Assembly (NCBI GenBank): GCA_015057865.1
Contig: SVDH01000009.1
Coordinates: 17,430 to 81,429 of the forward strand
Direction of reading: 5' to 3'
DNA length: 64,000 bases
Origin: Lachnospiraceae bacterium
GTDB lineage: Bacteria > Bacillota > Clostridia > Lachnospirales > Lachnospiraceae
The translations under genes and the position numbers were made by a program. Under the pieces are notes generated by a model. That model was not told the origin of the DNA. It saw only the letters and a list, made by a program, of their open reading frames with translations, and searched no databases. Of this stretch, positions 16,975-26,458 are shown in pieces (within the stretch, counting starts at the first letter, position 1; each line of letters begins with the position of its first letter).

Positions 16975-19152
16975 ATGGAACTGCTTGAATTAATACTGCT
17001 TTTATTAATATGTGTTGTCGTCTCTTCGGCGCTGGATCAGATGATCTCTCGTGTATCGTTGCCATTGATTCAGATTGCAGTAGGTTTTACCATCGCGCTG
17101 GTCATTCCGCACCTGGCAAATGTATACATTGATTCAGAAGTGTTCATGATGCTGTTTATCGCGCCGCTTCTGTTTCGGGAGGCAAAAGAATCCGACCGTG
17201 TGCAGCTGTGGAAAAATAAAACTTCGGTATTGTCCATGGCGATCGCGCTGGTCATCGCAAGTGTTCTGATCGCAGGATTTGCACTGCATTGGATCATTCC
17301 GTCGATTCCGCTTGCTGCAGCATTTGCCTGTGCGGCAGCACTCGGGCCGACAGATGCGGCAGCCGTTTCGGCGCTCGGATCAACGATCAGCTTAAATAAA
17401 CGGCAGTCAACGCTTCTTTCAGGAGAAGCGCTGATCAATGACGCATCAGGTGTTGTTTCGTTTGAATTTGCGATCGCTGCTGCGGTAACAGGCGCTTTTT
17501 CACTCACAGAGGCAATCGGATCATTTGCGGTCCTGTTCTTTGGCGGTATTGCCGTAGGCCTTGTCCTCGGATTTGTGTTAAAACGAGGGATGCTGTTTTT
17601 GCGGCGCAGAGGATATGTGAATACCACGATGCATGTGATCTATGAAGTGCTGTCGCCGTTTTTACTCTTTCTGGTGGCAGAGGAACTGCATGTCAGTGGA
17701 ATCCTTGCTGTCGTAGCAGCGGGACTTCTGATGCAGGAGCATCACGGAAATATCGTTCCGGCGGAGACTGCACAGCGGGAAATGGTCTCAAACAGCTTCT
17801 GGGAGGTTATCATTTTTCTGATCAATGGTGTGATCTTTGTGATGCTGGGCATGCAGCTTCCGAAAGTGCTGCACCCGGAGATGATGGGCGGAATCCGCAT
17901 TCCGATTGTATTTGCAGCGATGTTTGCGGTGACGGCGCTGATCATCATTGTGCGCTGGTTCTGGCTGATCGGCATGGGATTACGCTATAAGGATCCTGAT
18001 ACAGGAGTCCGGGGAATCAAAGAACCCGGAAGGACAGTGAAAGAGGCACTGGTTACAACAATTGCCGGACCGAAAGGTGCAGTAACGTTATCCATTATCA
18101 TGACGATTCCGTTAACGATGAGGGATGGCAGCGGATTCCCGCAGAGGGATTTGATCATATTCCTGACATCGGGCGTGATACTGCTGACACTTTTGGTCGC
18201 AGATATTCTGCTGCCGGTTCTTTCACCTAAGATTGTGGATGAGAGCAAGGAGCGAAAGCTGAAGCTGGCCAGAATTCGTGTTCTGGAAGGTGTGATCAGC
18301 GAGATCCGGCAAACGCTGGATGAGTATGCAGAGTCGGACTATGCGCCGGCGGCCAGGCTGGCCCTGATGCGCTACAGAAGGCGGCTGATGCATGAACGTC
18401 TGTCAATGGATGCCTGTGCAGAAATGGTCGAAGAGATGGCACAGGAGATTACAAAGGTCCAGCAGGCCAGAGCAGATGAGATCCAAAAGAAATCCTACGA
18501 TATTCCGGTGGCGGAACGCGCACCGTTTTACGCACTGTTGCGTGAGATCCGTGCGTCACTTGGTTATTTTGGCGGCATGGAAGATACCGGCGCGAAGTTT
18601 GAGAGCAGAAAGGGCCGCATTTTTCTGAAATTTGCACGCCTGAAAAAACGTGACTATAGTGATGATCAGGTGGCAAGGACTTATTATGACACCTGTCTGT
18701 TTGCGATCGAACTTGAACATGCAGCCATTGATTATCTGAAAAAAGTAAAAGAAGAAGAACCGGCGCGTGCAGAAGTGGCAGACATCCTGTTAGAAGAGCA
18801 TGAAGCGTCTTTGCAGTCACTCTGGGGACGCATTCATTACGGACAGGAATACTCGGCCGATGCAGAAGCAAAAGAGCGCGAACTATGCGGCTTTCTTTAT
18901 CGGGATGGCGCAGAGGGGCCGATGCGTCTGATCGGGGATGTGAATACGCCGTTGCCGGAAGGTATTCGTAACGTGACAGGGGAACAATTTGTAAAAGCAC
19001 TGCAGTATGCAGATGAAGTCGATGCAACTGTTTTGGAGATGGAACTGAATCAGATCCGCAGGATGCGCTTTGACGGTGAACTGACGGAAACGGAAGCAAG
19101 AGCATTGCGGGAAGAAGTCTATCTGATGCAGACATCGTTTTTTGGACATTAA
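16975..19152 (+). CDS. CPA1-family Na+/H+ antiporter with large cytoplasmic tail
   Basis: Predicted sodium/proton antiporter in the cytoplasmic membrane. About twelve hydrophobic segments span residues 1-420. Family motifs are LGPTDAAAVSALGS (about 122-135) and EALINDASGVVSFEFA (about 150-165), the latter with the ND ion-binding pair. The C-terminal 300 residues are soluble and helical, rich in Arg and Glu, and likely regulatory. Total length is 725 residues. It starts 10 bp after the previous gene. The pH or salt dependence and exact ion cannot be read from sequence. Confidence 0.9.
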   Translation: MELLELILLLLICVVVSSALDQMISRVSLPLIQIAVGFTIALVIPHLANVYIDSEVFMMLFIAPLLFREAKESDRVQLWKNKTSVLSMAIALVIASVLIAGFALHWIIPSIPLAAAFACAAALGPTDAAAVSALGSTISLNKRQSTLLSGEALINDASGVVSFEFAIAAAVTGAFSLTEAIGSFAVLFFGGIAVGLVLGFVLKRGMLFLRRRGYVNTTMHVIYEVLSPFLLFLVAEELHVSGILAVVAAGLLMQEHHGNIVPAETAQREMVSNSFWEVIIFLINGVIFVMLGMQLPKVLHPEMMGGIRIPIVFAAMFAVTALIIIVRWFWLIGMGLRYKDPDTGVRGIKEPGRTVKEALVTTIAGPKGAVTLSIIMTIPLTMRDGSGFPQRDLIIFLTSGVILLTLLVADILLPVLSPKIVDESKERKLKLARIRVLEGVISEIRQTLDEYAESDYAPAARLALMRYRRRLMHERLSMDACAEMVEEMAQEITKVQQARADEIQKKSYDIPVAERAPFYALLREIRASLGYFGGMEDTGAKFESRKGRIFLKFARLKKRDYSDDQVARTYYDTCLFAIELEHAAIDYLKKVKEEEPARAEVADILLEEHEASLQSLWGRIHYGQEYSADAEAKERELCGFLYRDGAEGPMRLIGDVNTPLPEGIRNVTGEQFVKALQYADEVDATVLEMELNQIRRMRFDGELTETEARALREEVYLMQTSFFGH

Positions 19153-19172
19153 TAAGAAAGGGAGATAACACA

Positions 19173-19778
19173 ATGGATGACTGGAAAGTTGCAAACCCGG
19201 GAAAGCCCGTTGGAGAGGGCGGACGTCAGATGGTGCAGAGAATGAATGATTCTCATAAGCCGCTCAGGGACTGGGCATTTTCATTTCTGGAATGGAAGCA
19301 CGCGATGCGGATCTTAGATGTCGGATGCGGCGGCGGAGCTGCGATCTATGAGATGCTGCGCCTGTCAAAAGACAGTATGGTGCATGGGATCGATTATTCG
19401 GCTGACTGCGTTGCGGCTGCAAGTGAATACAATGCGCCGGATCTGTATTTCCGCGTTTTTATTGAAGAAGGTGATGTTGGTGCGCTGCCGTACGATTCGA
19501 ATCGATTTGACCTGGTTACGGCTGTGGAAACGGTTTATTTCTGGCCGGATCTGTCTGCCGGAATGAAACAGATCCTGCGTGTGTTAAAAACCGGCGGAAC
19601 ATTTGCAATCCTTTGTGAAGTGGACGGACCGGAACGGATGGACTGGGATAAAGTGAACTTTGATATCCATGTTTATCGCCCGGAAGAACTCAAAGAGATG
19701 CTTGAGCAGACCGGTTTTCATGATGTAGAAATCCATGTCAAAGAGAATGGATATATGCTTGTGACAGGAAAGAAATGA
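19173..19778 (+). CDS. Class I SAM-dependent methyltransferase
   Basis: Predicted small-molecule methyltransferase of the UbiE/Coq5-like class, 201 residues. Motif I is LDVGCGGGAAIYEML (about residues 49-63), followed by HGIDYSADCVAAA (motif II) and YDSNRFDLVTAVETVYFW, with ILRVLKTGGTFAILCE as the post-motif strand. AAAGGGAG precedes the ATG. It is the last gene of the rlmD unit, 21 bp after the antiporter, and converges with the kinase pseudogene. Substrate unknown. Confidence 0.85.
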   Translation: MDDWKVANPGKPVGEGGRQMVQRMNDSHKPLRDWAFSFLEWKHAMRILDVGCGGGAAIYEMLRLSKDSMVHGIDYSADCVAAASEYNAPDLYFRVFIEEGDVGALPYDSNRFDLVTAVETVYFWPDLSAGMKQILRVLKTGGTFAILCEVDGPERMDWDKVNFDIHVYRPEELKEMLEQTGFHDVEIHVKENGYMLVTGKK

Positions 19779-19793
19779 TGTGCCGGGGTTACA

Positions 19794-20912
19794 TTACTCG
19801 TTGCAAAGGATCAAAGCCAGCGTATTGATCATTTCATCGATGTCGAACGGCTTGGAAATATGCGCATTCATGCCGGCATCCTTTTCGGCCTGAATGTCTT
19901 CAGCGAATGCATTTGCCGTGATCGCAATAATCGGAATTTGGGAAAGTCCGGGATCTGTAAGAGCCCGGATTTTTCTTGTTGCATCATAACCGTGTCGCAG
20001 TTGACCGGATTGTCTTCTGCCAGTAGCAGTCTTTTGCCTGAAAAATCAACTTCCGGTACAGGCGTTTTGTCTGCCTCAGGTACATTGATTTCTTTGCACG
20101 GCCCGCTTGCGACAGGGAATGAAACACGAATGATGAATTCTGTTCCGATGCCGGGGGTGGTGTCTACATCGATGGTTCCGCCCATCTGCTCGATGATGCT
20201 TTTGCTGATCGCCATTCCAAGACCGGTTCCTTCAATCCCGCTTACCGTAGAGGTGCGTTCCCGTTCAAATGCCTCAAACACTTTGCCGGCAAATTCTTCT
20301 GTCATGCCGATCCCGCTGTCCTTGACACGGATCTCATAGCTGGCCTGACAGTCTGCAAAGTCTGTTTCGCAGAGTGTGATCAGCACACTACCGCCTTGAT
20401 CTGTAAACTTATATGCATTGCTGACAAGATTTAGAAGAACGCGGTTGAATCTGTTTTTGTCACACAAGACGTGAGGGTGTGAAACACTTTGATATTCTGT
20501 AGAAAAAGCAATCTGTTTTTGCTCCATCTGAGCGTGGAACAGATCATAGATGCCTCTGATACACGCAGTCAGATCGGTAATGCCTGGTGAAAGCTCGATC
20601 TTTCCGTTTTCGATCCGGCTCATTTCCAACACATCGTTGATCAGGGAAAGCATATGGGAGCCGGCGGAGCTGATCTTTGTCAGATATTCATCCACCTGTT
20701 CTCTGGAGTTTTCTTCTTTTTTCGCAAGCTCGGTATATGAGATAATGGCATTCATCGGCGTACGAATATCATGGGACATATTTGAGAGGAAGAATGTTTT
20801 TTCCGGCCTGTCTCATCCAAGCCATTCGCTTTGTAAAGCCATAATAGCGTACGATATTTGCGATCATCAGGGCACTGCCCGCATAGATAAATAAATTGAT
20901 CAATATCTGCAT
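19794..20912 (-). pseudogene. Hybrid sensor histidine kinase remnant with two frame-breaking deletions
   Basis: Read from 20912 on the minus strand, AGAGGATCATATT precedes an ATG for a membrane-anchor start (MQILINLFIYAG...). That frame soon stops. A different frame takes over at KTFFLSNMSHDIRTPMNA (about 20800-20750), the HisKA phosphoacceptor box, and continues through NLVSNAYKF, VKDSGIGM and GTGLGMAISKS, an intact ATPase domain. After LLLAEDNPVN, where the receiver domain begins, the frame shifts again to GYDATRKIRAL and runs to a stop at 19794 with IIAITANAF and ISKPFD. The sensor region and about 45-50 receiver residues, including the phosphoaccepting Asp, are missing. Confidence 0.85.
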
Positions 20913-20957
20913 AATATGATCCTCTTATATTGAATCTGCGTATGTGTCAAACACGCG

Positions 20958-21407
20958 TTATTTTGCTGCCATCCCGCGCAGTTCATTCGCATATTCCATA
21001 AATGCCTGATAGACATCGGGCGCTTCTTTCTTGATGCGCATCGGGCGAAGGTCTTTATTCAGGAAGCAGTGTGTCGTAGTGCCGGTCAGATGGACGATGC
21101 TTTCATCGTCTGCATCGGTCATGATATAAGATACGCCGTACCGCAGCCCGTCAAACCAGTCAAGCTGCATCTGGATCTTAACAGTCCCTCCAAAGGGGAC
21201 AGCTGTCTTATAATCACAGGAAACAGATAAAACCGGAAACAGGATACCGCGCGATTCAAGTACGTCATAAGGAAATCCGGCCTGTACAAGATAGTCGGTC
21301 CGGGTTTCTTCCATCCATCGGATATAGTTGGAGTGGTGTACGATACGCATGCCGTCGGTTTCATAATACTGTACTTTGTGATAATAAGGTTTGATCTCTT
21401 TTTTCAT
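20958..21407 (-). CDS. Acyl-CoA thioesterase, 4HBT hot-dog family (YbgC/FadM-like)
   Basis: Predicted thioesterase hydrolysing acyl-CoA, 149 residues. The N-terminal strand YYETDGMRIVHHSNYIRWMEE is the family signature, with Asp18 (D in TDGMRIVHH) and the following His/Asn pocket; the usual D-x-x-G-x-V-x-H-x-x-Y-x-R-x pattern is present. AAAGGA lies 8-9 bases before the ATG. It points toward the kinase pseudogene and its start faces the composite repeat, so its promoter must lie in or beside that repeat. Substrate not predictable. Confidence 0.88.
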   Translation of the reverse strand: MKKEIKPYYHKVQYYETDGMRIVHHSNYIRWMEETRTDYLVQAGFPYDVLESRGILFPVLSVSCDYKTAVPFGGTVKIQMQLDWFDGLRYGVSYIMTDADDESIVHLTGTTTHCFLNKDLRPMRIKKEAPDVYQAFMEYANELRGMAAK

Positions 21408-21543
21408 GTCAATAAGTCCTTTGGTTTGTAATATCTTTTTTCAAGTTCAAAATATATGTCAGATTATATATAAGTATAAACGTGGAATTAGACAGCGTCA
21501 ATGAAACATAAAGTATACGTTTCTACATTGGTAAAACAAAATG

Positions 21544-21782
21544 CCACACAGTTGCTGCACCATCGTTTTTCCTTGCCGTTCGCAAAGTGTTTCCACGCAT
21601 GCTTCCTATGGTTTCTGAGGGGCACATTTCATAGTCGTTGCCGTTTTTTGATAAAAACGACACTCCTATTCACTCAAAATTTATAGCGGATAATAAATTT
21701 TGTCCCCTCAGAAACCTTGTAACTATGCGGAAACACTAATGCTCTCTCTACAGAAAAGCGATGGTACAGCAATCTGTTGTGG
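21544..21782 (-). repeat. Module A, copy A1 (239 bp)
   Basis: Outer arms of about 30 nt (CCACACAGTTGCTG at 21544 against CAGCAATCTGTTGTGG ending 21782) enclose a second stem GTGTTTCC/GGAAACAC and a third, GGTTTCTGAGGGG (21610-21622) with CCCCTCAGAAACC (21704-21716). Two internal hairpins lie between, one with loop ATCCGC. Confidence 0.8.
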
Positions 21783-21837
21783 TGTATTGTTTTAGCAAAT
21801 GTCAGTATCAGAATAACGTTAAATACGGGATACAAAA

Positions 21838-22079
21838 AAGCGTCAATTCTTAGCCGCATATGTTTTTCTTTTGCGACGAGCAGTTAGTGTTTTGGTAAGG
21901 TATCAAATTCGTAAAAGGGGCAGAATTTGTGATCCGTCACAAATTCTGAAGCGTGATGAGACGAGTTGTTTTCAAAGAACTCGTCGAATAAAGCGATACC
22001 CTTTGGAGAATGTAGATGGCTTATCAAAAACACTCTGCGTAGGAGACTTGAAAAACATATGCGGCTGAGAATGACGCTT
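21838..22079 (+). repeat. Module B, copy B1 (242 bp)
   Basis: Terminal arms of about 30 bp: AAGCGTCAATTCTTAGCCGC at 21838 against GCGGCTGAGAATGACGCTT ending 22079. Inside are AGTGTTTTGGTAAG/CTTATCAAAAACACT, GGTATC/GATACC, a hairpin CAGAATTTGTG-ATCCGT-CACAAATTCTG and a hairpin GACGAGTT/AACTCGTC. Confidence 0.8.
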
Positions 22080-22150
22080 GTTTTATATCCGTATTAACAT
22101 ATGATATAGTATAATCACCGTGCAACAGCTGACGTTTTGAGGAATACACT

Positions 22151-23119
22151 ATGAAATACTACTTTGCCCCTATGGAGGGCATTACAGGATATCCGTTCCG
22201 GAATACATTTCAGAAATACTTCCCGGGTGCCGACCGGTATTATTCTCCTTTTCTGGTCGCAAACCAGACCTTTCATTTTAAGAAAAAGGAGCTGCGAGAT
22301 GTGGCGCCTGAAAATAATGATACGCTGACACTGATCCCGCAGGTGATGACAAGTCAGGCAGAGCAGTTTGTATGGGCCGTTGAGGTGCTTGATGAATTGG
22401 GATACGGGGAAGTGAACCTGAACCTCGGATGTCCCTCGGCGACAGTCGTGACAAGACATAAGGGAGCAGGACTGCTTGAAGATGCCGGCAGACTGGATCG
22501 GTTTTTTGAAGAGGTGTTTGAAGGGCTTCAAAAGAGGGCAGGCGCTGATAATGACTTGCCCGGCATTTCCCTGAAAACAAGGATCGGCTTTTCTGATGTA
22601 AAAGAAGCCGCGCGTCTGACAGAGATCTTTAACCGGTATCCGTTTTATGAGATCATCATTCATCCGAGGCTTCGTGAGGAATACTATAGCGGACCCGTAC
22701 ACCGCGATATTTTTAAAGATATGCTTCTTACACTGAAACATCCGGTCGTGTTCAATGGAGACCTGTGTACGATCGGGGACGTGGAAGAACTGAAAGAGGT
22801 TTTCCCTGATCTTAACGCAGTCATGATCGGACGGGGCGCATTGCGGAATCCTGCATTGTTCCGGATGCTGCAAATGGCAGAAGAAGGCGGCGATGCGAAA
22901 AGCGCAGCCCTTTCAAAAGAAGAACTGCGTCCGTTTCTGGATGAATTGTTTGAAGAATACAGCAGGGAAATGTCCGGTGATGTTCAGGTCATGTTTAAGA
23001 TGAAGGAGCTATGGACCTATTTAAAGGATCTGTTCCCCGGTTCCGAAAAAGCGATGAAGAAGCTTCGGAAAGCGAAGACGCGGGCGGATTATGAAGCGTT
23101 TTTGAATGAGATGATTTAA
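22151..23119 (+). CDS. dus: tRNA-dihydrouridine synthase
   Basis: FMN enzyme that reduces uridine in tRNA D-loops to dihydrouridine. The 322-residue protein opens with FAPMEGITGYPFR. The catalytic cysteine is Cys94 in NLNLGCPSATVV, and TRHKGAGLL, IIHPRL and NGDLCTIGDVEEL are typical Dus motifs, with MIGRGALRNPALF binding FMN phosphate. The ATG follows GACGTTTTGAGGAATACACT. A TTGTTT/TATGAT pair at the right edge of the upstream repeat (22078-22105) or TATAAT at 22110 could serve as promoter. Its stop overlaps the LysR stop on the other strand by 4 bases. Confidence 0.92.
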   Translation: MKYYFAPMEGITGYPFRNTFQKYFPGADRYYSPFLVANQTFHFKKKELRDVAPENNDTLTLIPQVMTSQAEQFVWAVEVLDELGYGEVNLNLGCPSATVVTRHKGAGLLEDAGRLDRFFEEVFEGLQKRAGADNDLPGISLKTRIGFSDVKEAARLTEIFNRYPFYEIIIHPRLREEYYSGPVHRDIFKDMLLTLKHPVVFNGDLCTIGDVEELKEVFPDLNAVMIGRGALRNPALFRMLQMAEEGGDAKSAALSKEELRPFLDELFEEYSREMSGDVQVMFKMKELWTYLKDLFPGSEKAMKKLRKAKTRADYEAFLNEMI

Positions 23120-24027
23120 AACCGTTCATTCTCCATCGCCGGATAGAGGCAGTCCTTTAGGAAACGCTGCAGGGCGGGATTATCATTTTCTTTATGCCAT
23201 GCCGCGATGATGGTCATCTGGTGTTCTTCTCCTTCGATCGGGACAGCGATGACCTTTTCTTTCATCGACAGATGGTCTGTGACATAGGATGGCAGCAGAG
23301 CATAGCCGATGCCTGCGGCCACAGCCAGGATGCTGGTCTCGATGTCATCAGACACATAGCGTACATCCGGCAGAAAGCCGGCATTGGAAAAGGCTTTTAT
23401 AATGGCAGTCGTTTCACCGTAACGGCTGTCATTTTTCTTGATGTCAACCAACGGATAGTCTTTTAGATCACTGCGGATGATACTGCTGCGATGCGCGAGC
23501 GGATGAGAGGCAGGCATTACTGCAAGAAGCGGATATTCCCTTACGACAACCTGCTCCATATCATCCAGATCCTGTTTGGAGTAGCGGATGTTCAGGATAA
23601 TATCCAGGCTGTGGTTCAGGATCCCGTCGTATAATTCCGAAACATTTTCTCTGGTCAGAGAGAGGCCGACATTCGGGTATTGAATATGAAAATCAGAAAG
23701 CAGGTCGGAGAGGCCTGTTTTTTCATAGCCCTTTACAAACCCTAAATGCAGTGTGCCGGTGAATTTCGTATCCGCCTGCCGGGCTCTGTCGATCGCGTCA
23801 CTGGTCCGCTTTAAGATCGCACGCGCATCGTCTAAGAACGTCCTTCCGGCGGGGGTCAGAGATACTTTTCGATTTGTACGGTCGAACAGTCTGACGCCAA
23901 GTTCTTCTTCCAGTGATTTGATCTGTAAGGTCATGGCGGTCTGGGAAATGAAAAATTTTTCTGCTGCACGGGTGAAATTAAGCGTTTCGCTGACGGCAAC
24001 AAAGTATTCTAACTGTCTGATCTGCAT
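23116..24027 (-). CDS. LysR-family transcriptional regulator
   Basis: DNA-binding regulator, 303 residues from the ATG at 24027. The N-terminal winged HTH contains MQIRQLEYFVAVSETLNFTR, AAEKFFISQTAMTLQIKSLE and LFDRTNRKVSLTPAG; the rest is the periplasmic-binding-like effector domain (about 90-300). GGAGG lies 5 bases before 24027, so the 11 codons upstream in frame are leader. It is divergent from the flavin oxidoreductase at 24168 and very likely controls it. A perfect 8-bp dyad sits just upstream of its start, which suggests autoregulation. Effector unknown. Confidence 0.92.
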   Translation of the reverse strand: MQIRQLEYFVAVSETLNFTRAAEKFFISQTAMTLQIKSLEEELGVRLFDRTNRKVSLTPAGRTFLDDARAILKRTSDAIDRARQADTKFTGTLHLGFVKGYEKTGLSDLLSDFHIQYPNVGLSLTRENVSELYDGILNHSLDIILNIRYSKQDLDDMEQVVVREYPLLAVMPASHPLAHRSSIIRSDLKDYPLVDIKKNDSRYGETTAIIKAFSNAGFLPDVRYVSDDIETSILAVAAGIGYALLPSYVTDHLSMKEKVIAVPIEGEEHQMTIIAAWHKENDNPALQRFLKDCLYPAMENERF

Positions 24028-24039
24028 AAAAACCTCCGA

Positions 24040-24060
24040 ATGATAAGCTTTACTTATCAT
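24040..24060. promoter_or_regulatory. LysR operator candidate
   Basis: ATGATAAG-N5-CTTATCAT is a perfect inverted repeat with the T-N11-A form typical of LysR sites, 13 bp before the LysR start codon. Confidence 0.65.
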
Positions 24061-24078
24061 AACATGCAGATAATATGC

Positions 24079-24107
24079 TTTTCAATGCGTTTTAGACAAT
24101 ATATAAT
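24079..24107 (+). promoter_or_regulatory. Promoter of the flavin oxidoreductase gene
   Basis: TTTTCA (24079-24084), 17-bp spacer, TATAAT (24102-24107). A TTGAAA at 24085-24080 on the minus strand may be the -35 box of the divergent LysR promoter, so the two promoters overlap. Confidence 0.55.
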
Positions 24108-24167
24108 ATGATTATCGAATAAAACATCAATCCGGTGAGGGTAAAATGATCTGAAAGGAGTTTCAAG

Positions 24168-26189
24168 ATGGCCGAAGTCAACAAGTATTTTCCACATCTG
24201 TTCAGTCCGCTCAAAGTAGGTACAAAGACGATCAAGAATCGAATCGAAGCAGCACCTGCGCTGTTTGCGTTTCTTCATTATATCGAAGGAACCGCGTTTA
24301 ACTACCATCCGGGTTCACCGGAGCGCGCGTTTCGCATGCTGAAAGCAAAAGCAGAAGGCGGAGCGGGTATCGTTGCATTGGGAGAATTGAGTCCGAACCA
24401 TACTTATTGCAAGCGTTTCCCGTTTGAACCGGAAATCGATTTTACGTCACGGGATGATGAGATTTTTGAGATCACCAAAAAGACAGCTGAGATGATCAAG
24501 AGCTACGGCGCGCTGCCGGTAGGCGAATTGCTTTCTCTGGGTGAGATCAAGTCCGATATCGGTGATGGATGGCATGCAAAGGGTCCTGACGCAAAGGTAT
24601 TGGAAGACGGCACGATCCAGGACGCGTTTACAAAAGAAGAGATTCAGGAGCATATTCAGGAACACATTGAAGCATGTCAGTGGTTCCGCGATGCGGGCTG
24701 GGAAGGTGTGATCATTCACTGTGGTCACGGATGGCTCCCGGCGCAGTTCCTGTCCCCGATGTACAACCATCGTGAGGATGAGTACGGCGGATCATTTGAA
24801 AACCGTGCACGTTTTACGACAGAACTGCTTTCGGCTGTTCGTGAAGCGATGGGGCCTGATTTCCTGATCGAGATCCGTGTCAGCGGTTCCGAACATCTGG
24901 CAGGCGGACTTGAGATCGAAGACGCAGTGGAATACTGCAAGCTGTGCGAGCCGTATATCGATCTGATCCACGTATCCTGCGGTCATTATCTGAGCTCCTC
25001 AAGAAGCTGGGAGTTTACGACAACCTATGCTCCACATGGCGCAAATATCGAAAACGCATCGATCATCAAGAAAAACGTATCGATCCCGGTTTCCGTTGTC
25101 GGCGGGATCAATTCACCGGAGCAGGCAGAAGAAGCCATTGCAGCAGGCAAGGTTGATATGGTGGCAATGGGAAGACAGTTTTTTTCAGACCCGGCATTCC
25201 CGAATAAGGCAAAAGAAGGAAGAGCGGATGAGATCCGCCGCTGCTTAAGATGCGCCAGATGCTATCCGGGACCGTCAGGGGAGCATGAGACAGAAAAATG
25301 GACGGTGAAGTTCCCGCCGCTTGACTCCTGTACGATCAATCCGGATACGGTATGGCCGGCTTCCCATCATAAAGTAATGCCGGAAGAGATGCCGGCGCCA
25401 AAAGCAAGCAGAAAGGTGCTGATCATCGGCGGTGGCTGCGGTGGTATGCAGGCTGCGATCACAGCAGCAGACAGAGGCCATCAGGTGATCCTTTGTGAAA
25501 AGGCAGAAAAGCTTGGCGGACTCATCAATTTTACCGATCATACAGACCACAAGATTGACATCCGCAACTTTAAAAACCTTTTGATCCGTGAAGTGGAAAA
25601 ACGGCCGGTAGAGGTTCGCCTAAACTGTGAGGTGACGCCGGAGATGGTCGAAGAGATCAAACCGGAAGCCGTGATCCTTGCAGTCGGTTCTGATGATCTG
25701 ATTCTTCCGATCGAGGGAATCGAAAATGCGGTTACAGCAATGTCTGTTTATAATGCAGATTTTAAGAACCTCGGGAAAAAGGTCATCGTATTAGGCGGCG
25801 GCCTGGTAGGCTGTGAGGCGGCAGCGGATTACATCGATCGCGGCATGGAGACAACGATCGTTGAGATGCAGGAATGCCTGATGCCTGAAACAACCGGACT
25901 TTACCGTACGGCAGTGCATGATTTCATTGATCACAACGGCGGAAAGTATGAAGTCGGCGCAAAGGTTGTAAAAGTAGGGAAGGACTTCGTGGTCGCAGAA
26001 CAGAACGGCAAAGAGATCACATTGCATGCAGACACTGTCGTAAATGCGATGGGACGCCGTGCGCACAGTGTAGAAGATCTGAAAGCGGCGATCAATGTAC
26101 CGTGCTGGTCGATCGGCGACTGTGTCAGAGCAAGACAGATCGGCGACTCGATCCGGGAAGGCTGGACTGCAGCGATGGAGATCATCTAA
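24168..26189 (+). CDS. Old-yellow-enzyme-type NAD(P)H:flavin oxidoreductase (FadH/BaiCD-like)
   Basis: Predicted two-domain enoate/2,4-dienoyl-CoA-type reductase, 673 residues. The N-terminal TIM barrel (about 1-360) binds FMN; it contains IHCGHGWLPAQFLSP and MVAMGRQFFSDP. A cysteine cluster CLRCARC, with a further Cys about 25 residues later in SCTINP, should hold a 4Fe-4S cluster, though the spacing differs from classic CxxCxxxC forms. The C-terminal half has FAD and NAD(P) Rossmann motifs VLIIGGGCGGMQAA and VIVLGGGLVGCEAA. GAAAGGAG precedes the ATG. Relatives include bile-acid BaiCD/BaiH and dienoyl-CoA reductases, but the substrate cannot be told. The gene is probably induced through the adjacent LysR regulator. 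Confidence 0.85.
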   Translation: MAEVNKYFPHLFSPLKVGTKTIKNRIEAAPALFAFLHYIEGTAFNYHPGSPERAFRMLKAKAEGGAGIVALGELSPNHTYCKRFPFEPEIDFTSRDDEIFEITKKTAEMIKSYGALPVGELLSLGEIKSDIGDGWHAKGPDAKVLEDGTIQDAFTKEEIQEHIQEHIEACQWFRDAGWEGVIIHCGHGWLPAQFLSPMYNHREDEYGGSFENRARFTTELLSAVREAMGPDFLIEIRVSGSEHLAGGLEIEDAVEYCKLCEPYIDLIHVSCGHYLSSSRSWEFTTTYAPHGANIENASIIKKNVSIPVSVVGGINSPEQAEEAIAAGKVDMVAMGRQFFSDPAFPNKAKEGRADEIRRCLRCARCYPGPSGEHETEKWTVKFPPLDSCTINPDTVWPASHHKVMPEEMPAPKASRKVLIIGGGCGGMQAAITAADRGHQVILCEKAEKLGGLINFTDHTDHKIDIRNFKNLLIREVEKRPVEVRLNCEVTPEMVEEIKPEAVILAVGSDDLILPIEGIENAVTAMSVYNADFKNLGKKVIVLGGGLVGCEAAADYIDRGMETTIVEMQECLMPETTGLYRTAVHDFIDHNGGKYEVGAKVVKVGKDFVVAEQNGKEITLHADTVVNAMGRRAHSVEDLKAAINVPCWSIGDCVRARQIGDSIREGWTAAMEII

Positions 26190-26224
26190 ACTCCTGAACG
26201 CATTTTTATGGAGCAGCCAGAACA

Positions 26225-26419
26225 TATTGTTTTATCAAATGTCATTATAAGAATAAGGGACAGAATTTGTGATCCGCCACAAATTCTGGAGCGTGATGAG
26301 ATGAGTTGTTTTCAAAGAACTCATCGAATAAAGCGGTACCCTTTGGAGAATGAAGATAGCTTATCAAAAACACTCTGCACAGGAGACTTGAAAAACAAAT
26401 GCGGCTGAGAATGACGCTT
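26225..26419 (+). repeat. Truncated repeat copy: linker plus right part of module B (B2)
   Basis: 26225-26256 matches the copy-1 linker (21785-21816) at 29 of 32 positions. From 26257 it continues as module B from its GGGRCAGAATTTGTG hairpin to the right terminal arm ending 26419. Relative to copy 1, about 100 bp (rest of the linker and the whole left arm of B) is deleted, and module A is absent. Hairpin 2 reads GATGAGTT/AACTCATC, a compensated change from B1. The remaining part of the 515-bp gap is the terminator and fab promoter region. Confidence 0.8.
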
Positions 26420-26458
26420 GATTTATATTATTATTAACGTATAAATATTGATTGCGGG

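Larger units (their letters stand above)
21513..22106. repeat. Composite A-B structured repeat, copy 1 (about 594 bp)
   Basis: Fills most of the 743-bp gap between the thioesterase and dus. Module A lies on the minus strand (21544-21782), a 55-bp linker follows, then module B on the plus strand (21838-22079). GTATACGTTT (21513-21522) marks the left end and a weaker TTAACATATGATA near 22094-22106 the right. The same arrangement, reversed, occurs at 50808-51401. No transposase or convincing coding frame is inside. Confidence 0.8.

Noticed and set aside
21871..22068. 65-codon frame repeated with similar protein sequence at 26208-26408 and 50845-51042
   Set aside because: The frames fall inside module B and its remnant. 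Similarity is explained by the repeated DNA; none has a Shine-Dalgarno, and conservation follows base pairing rather than codon position.
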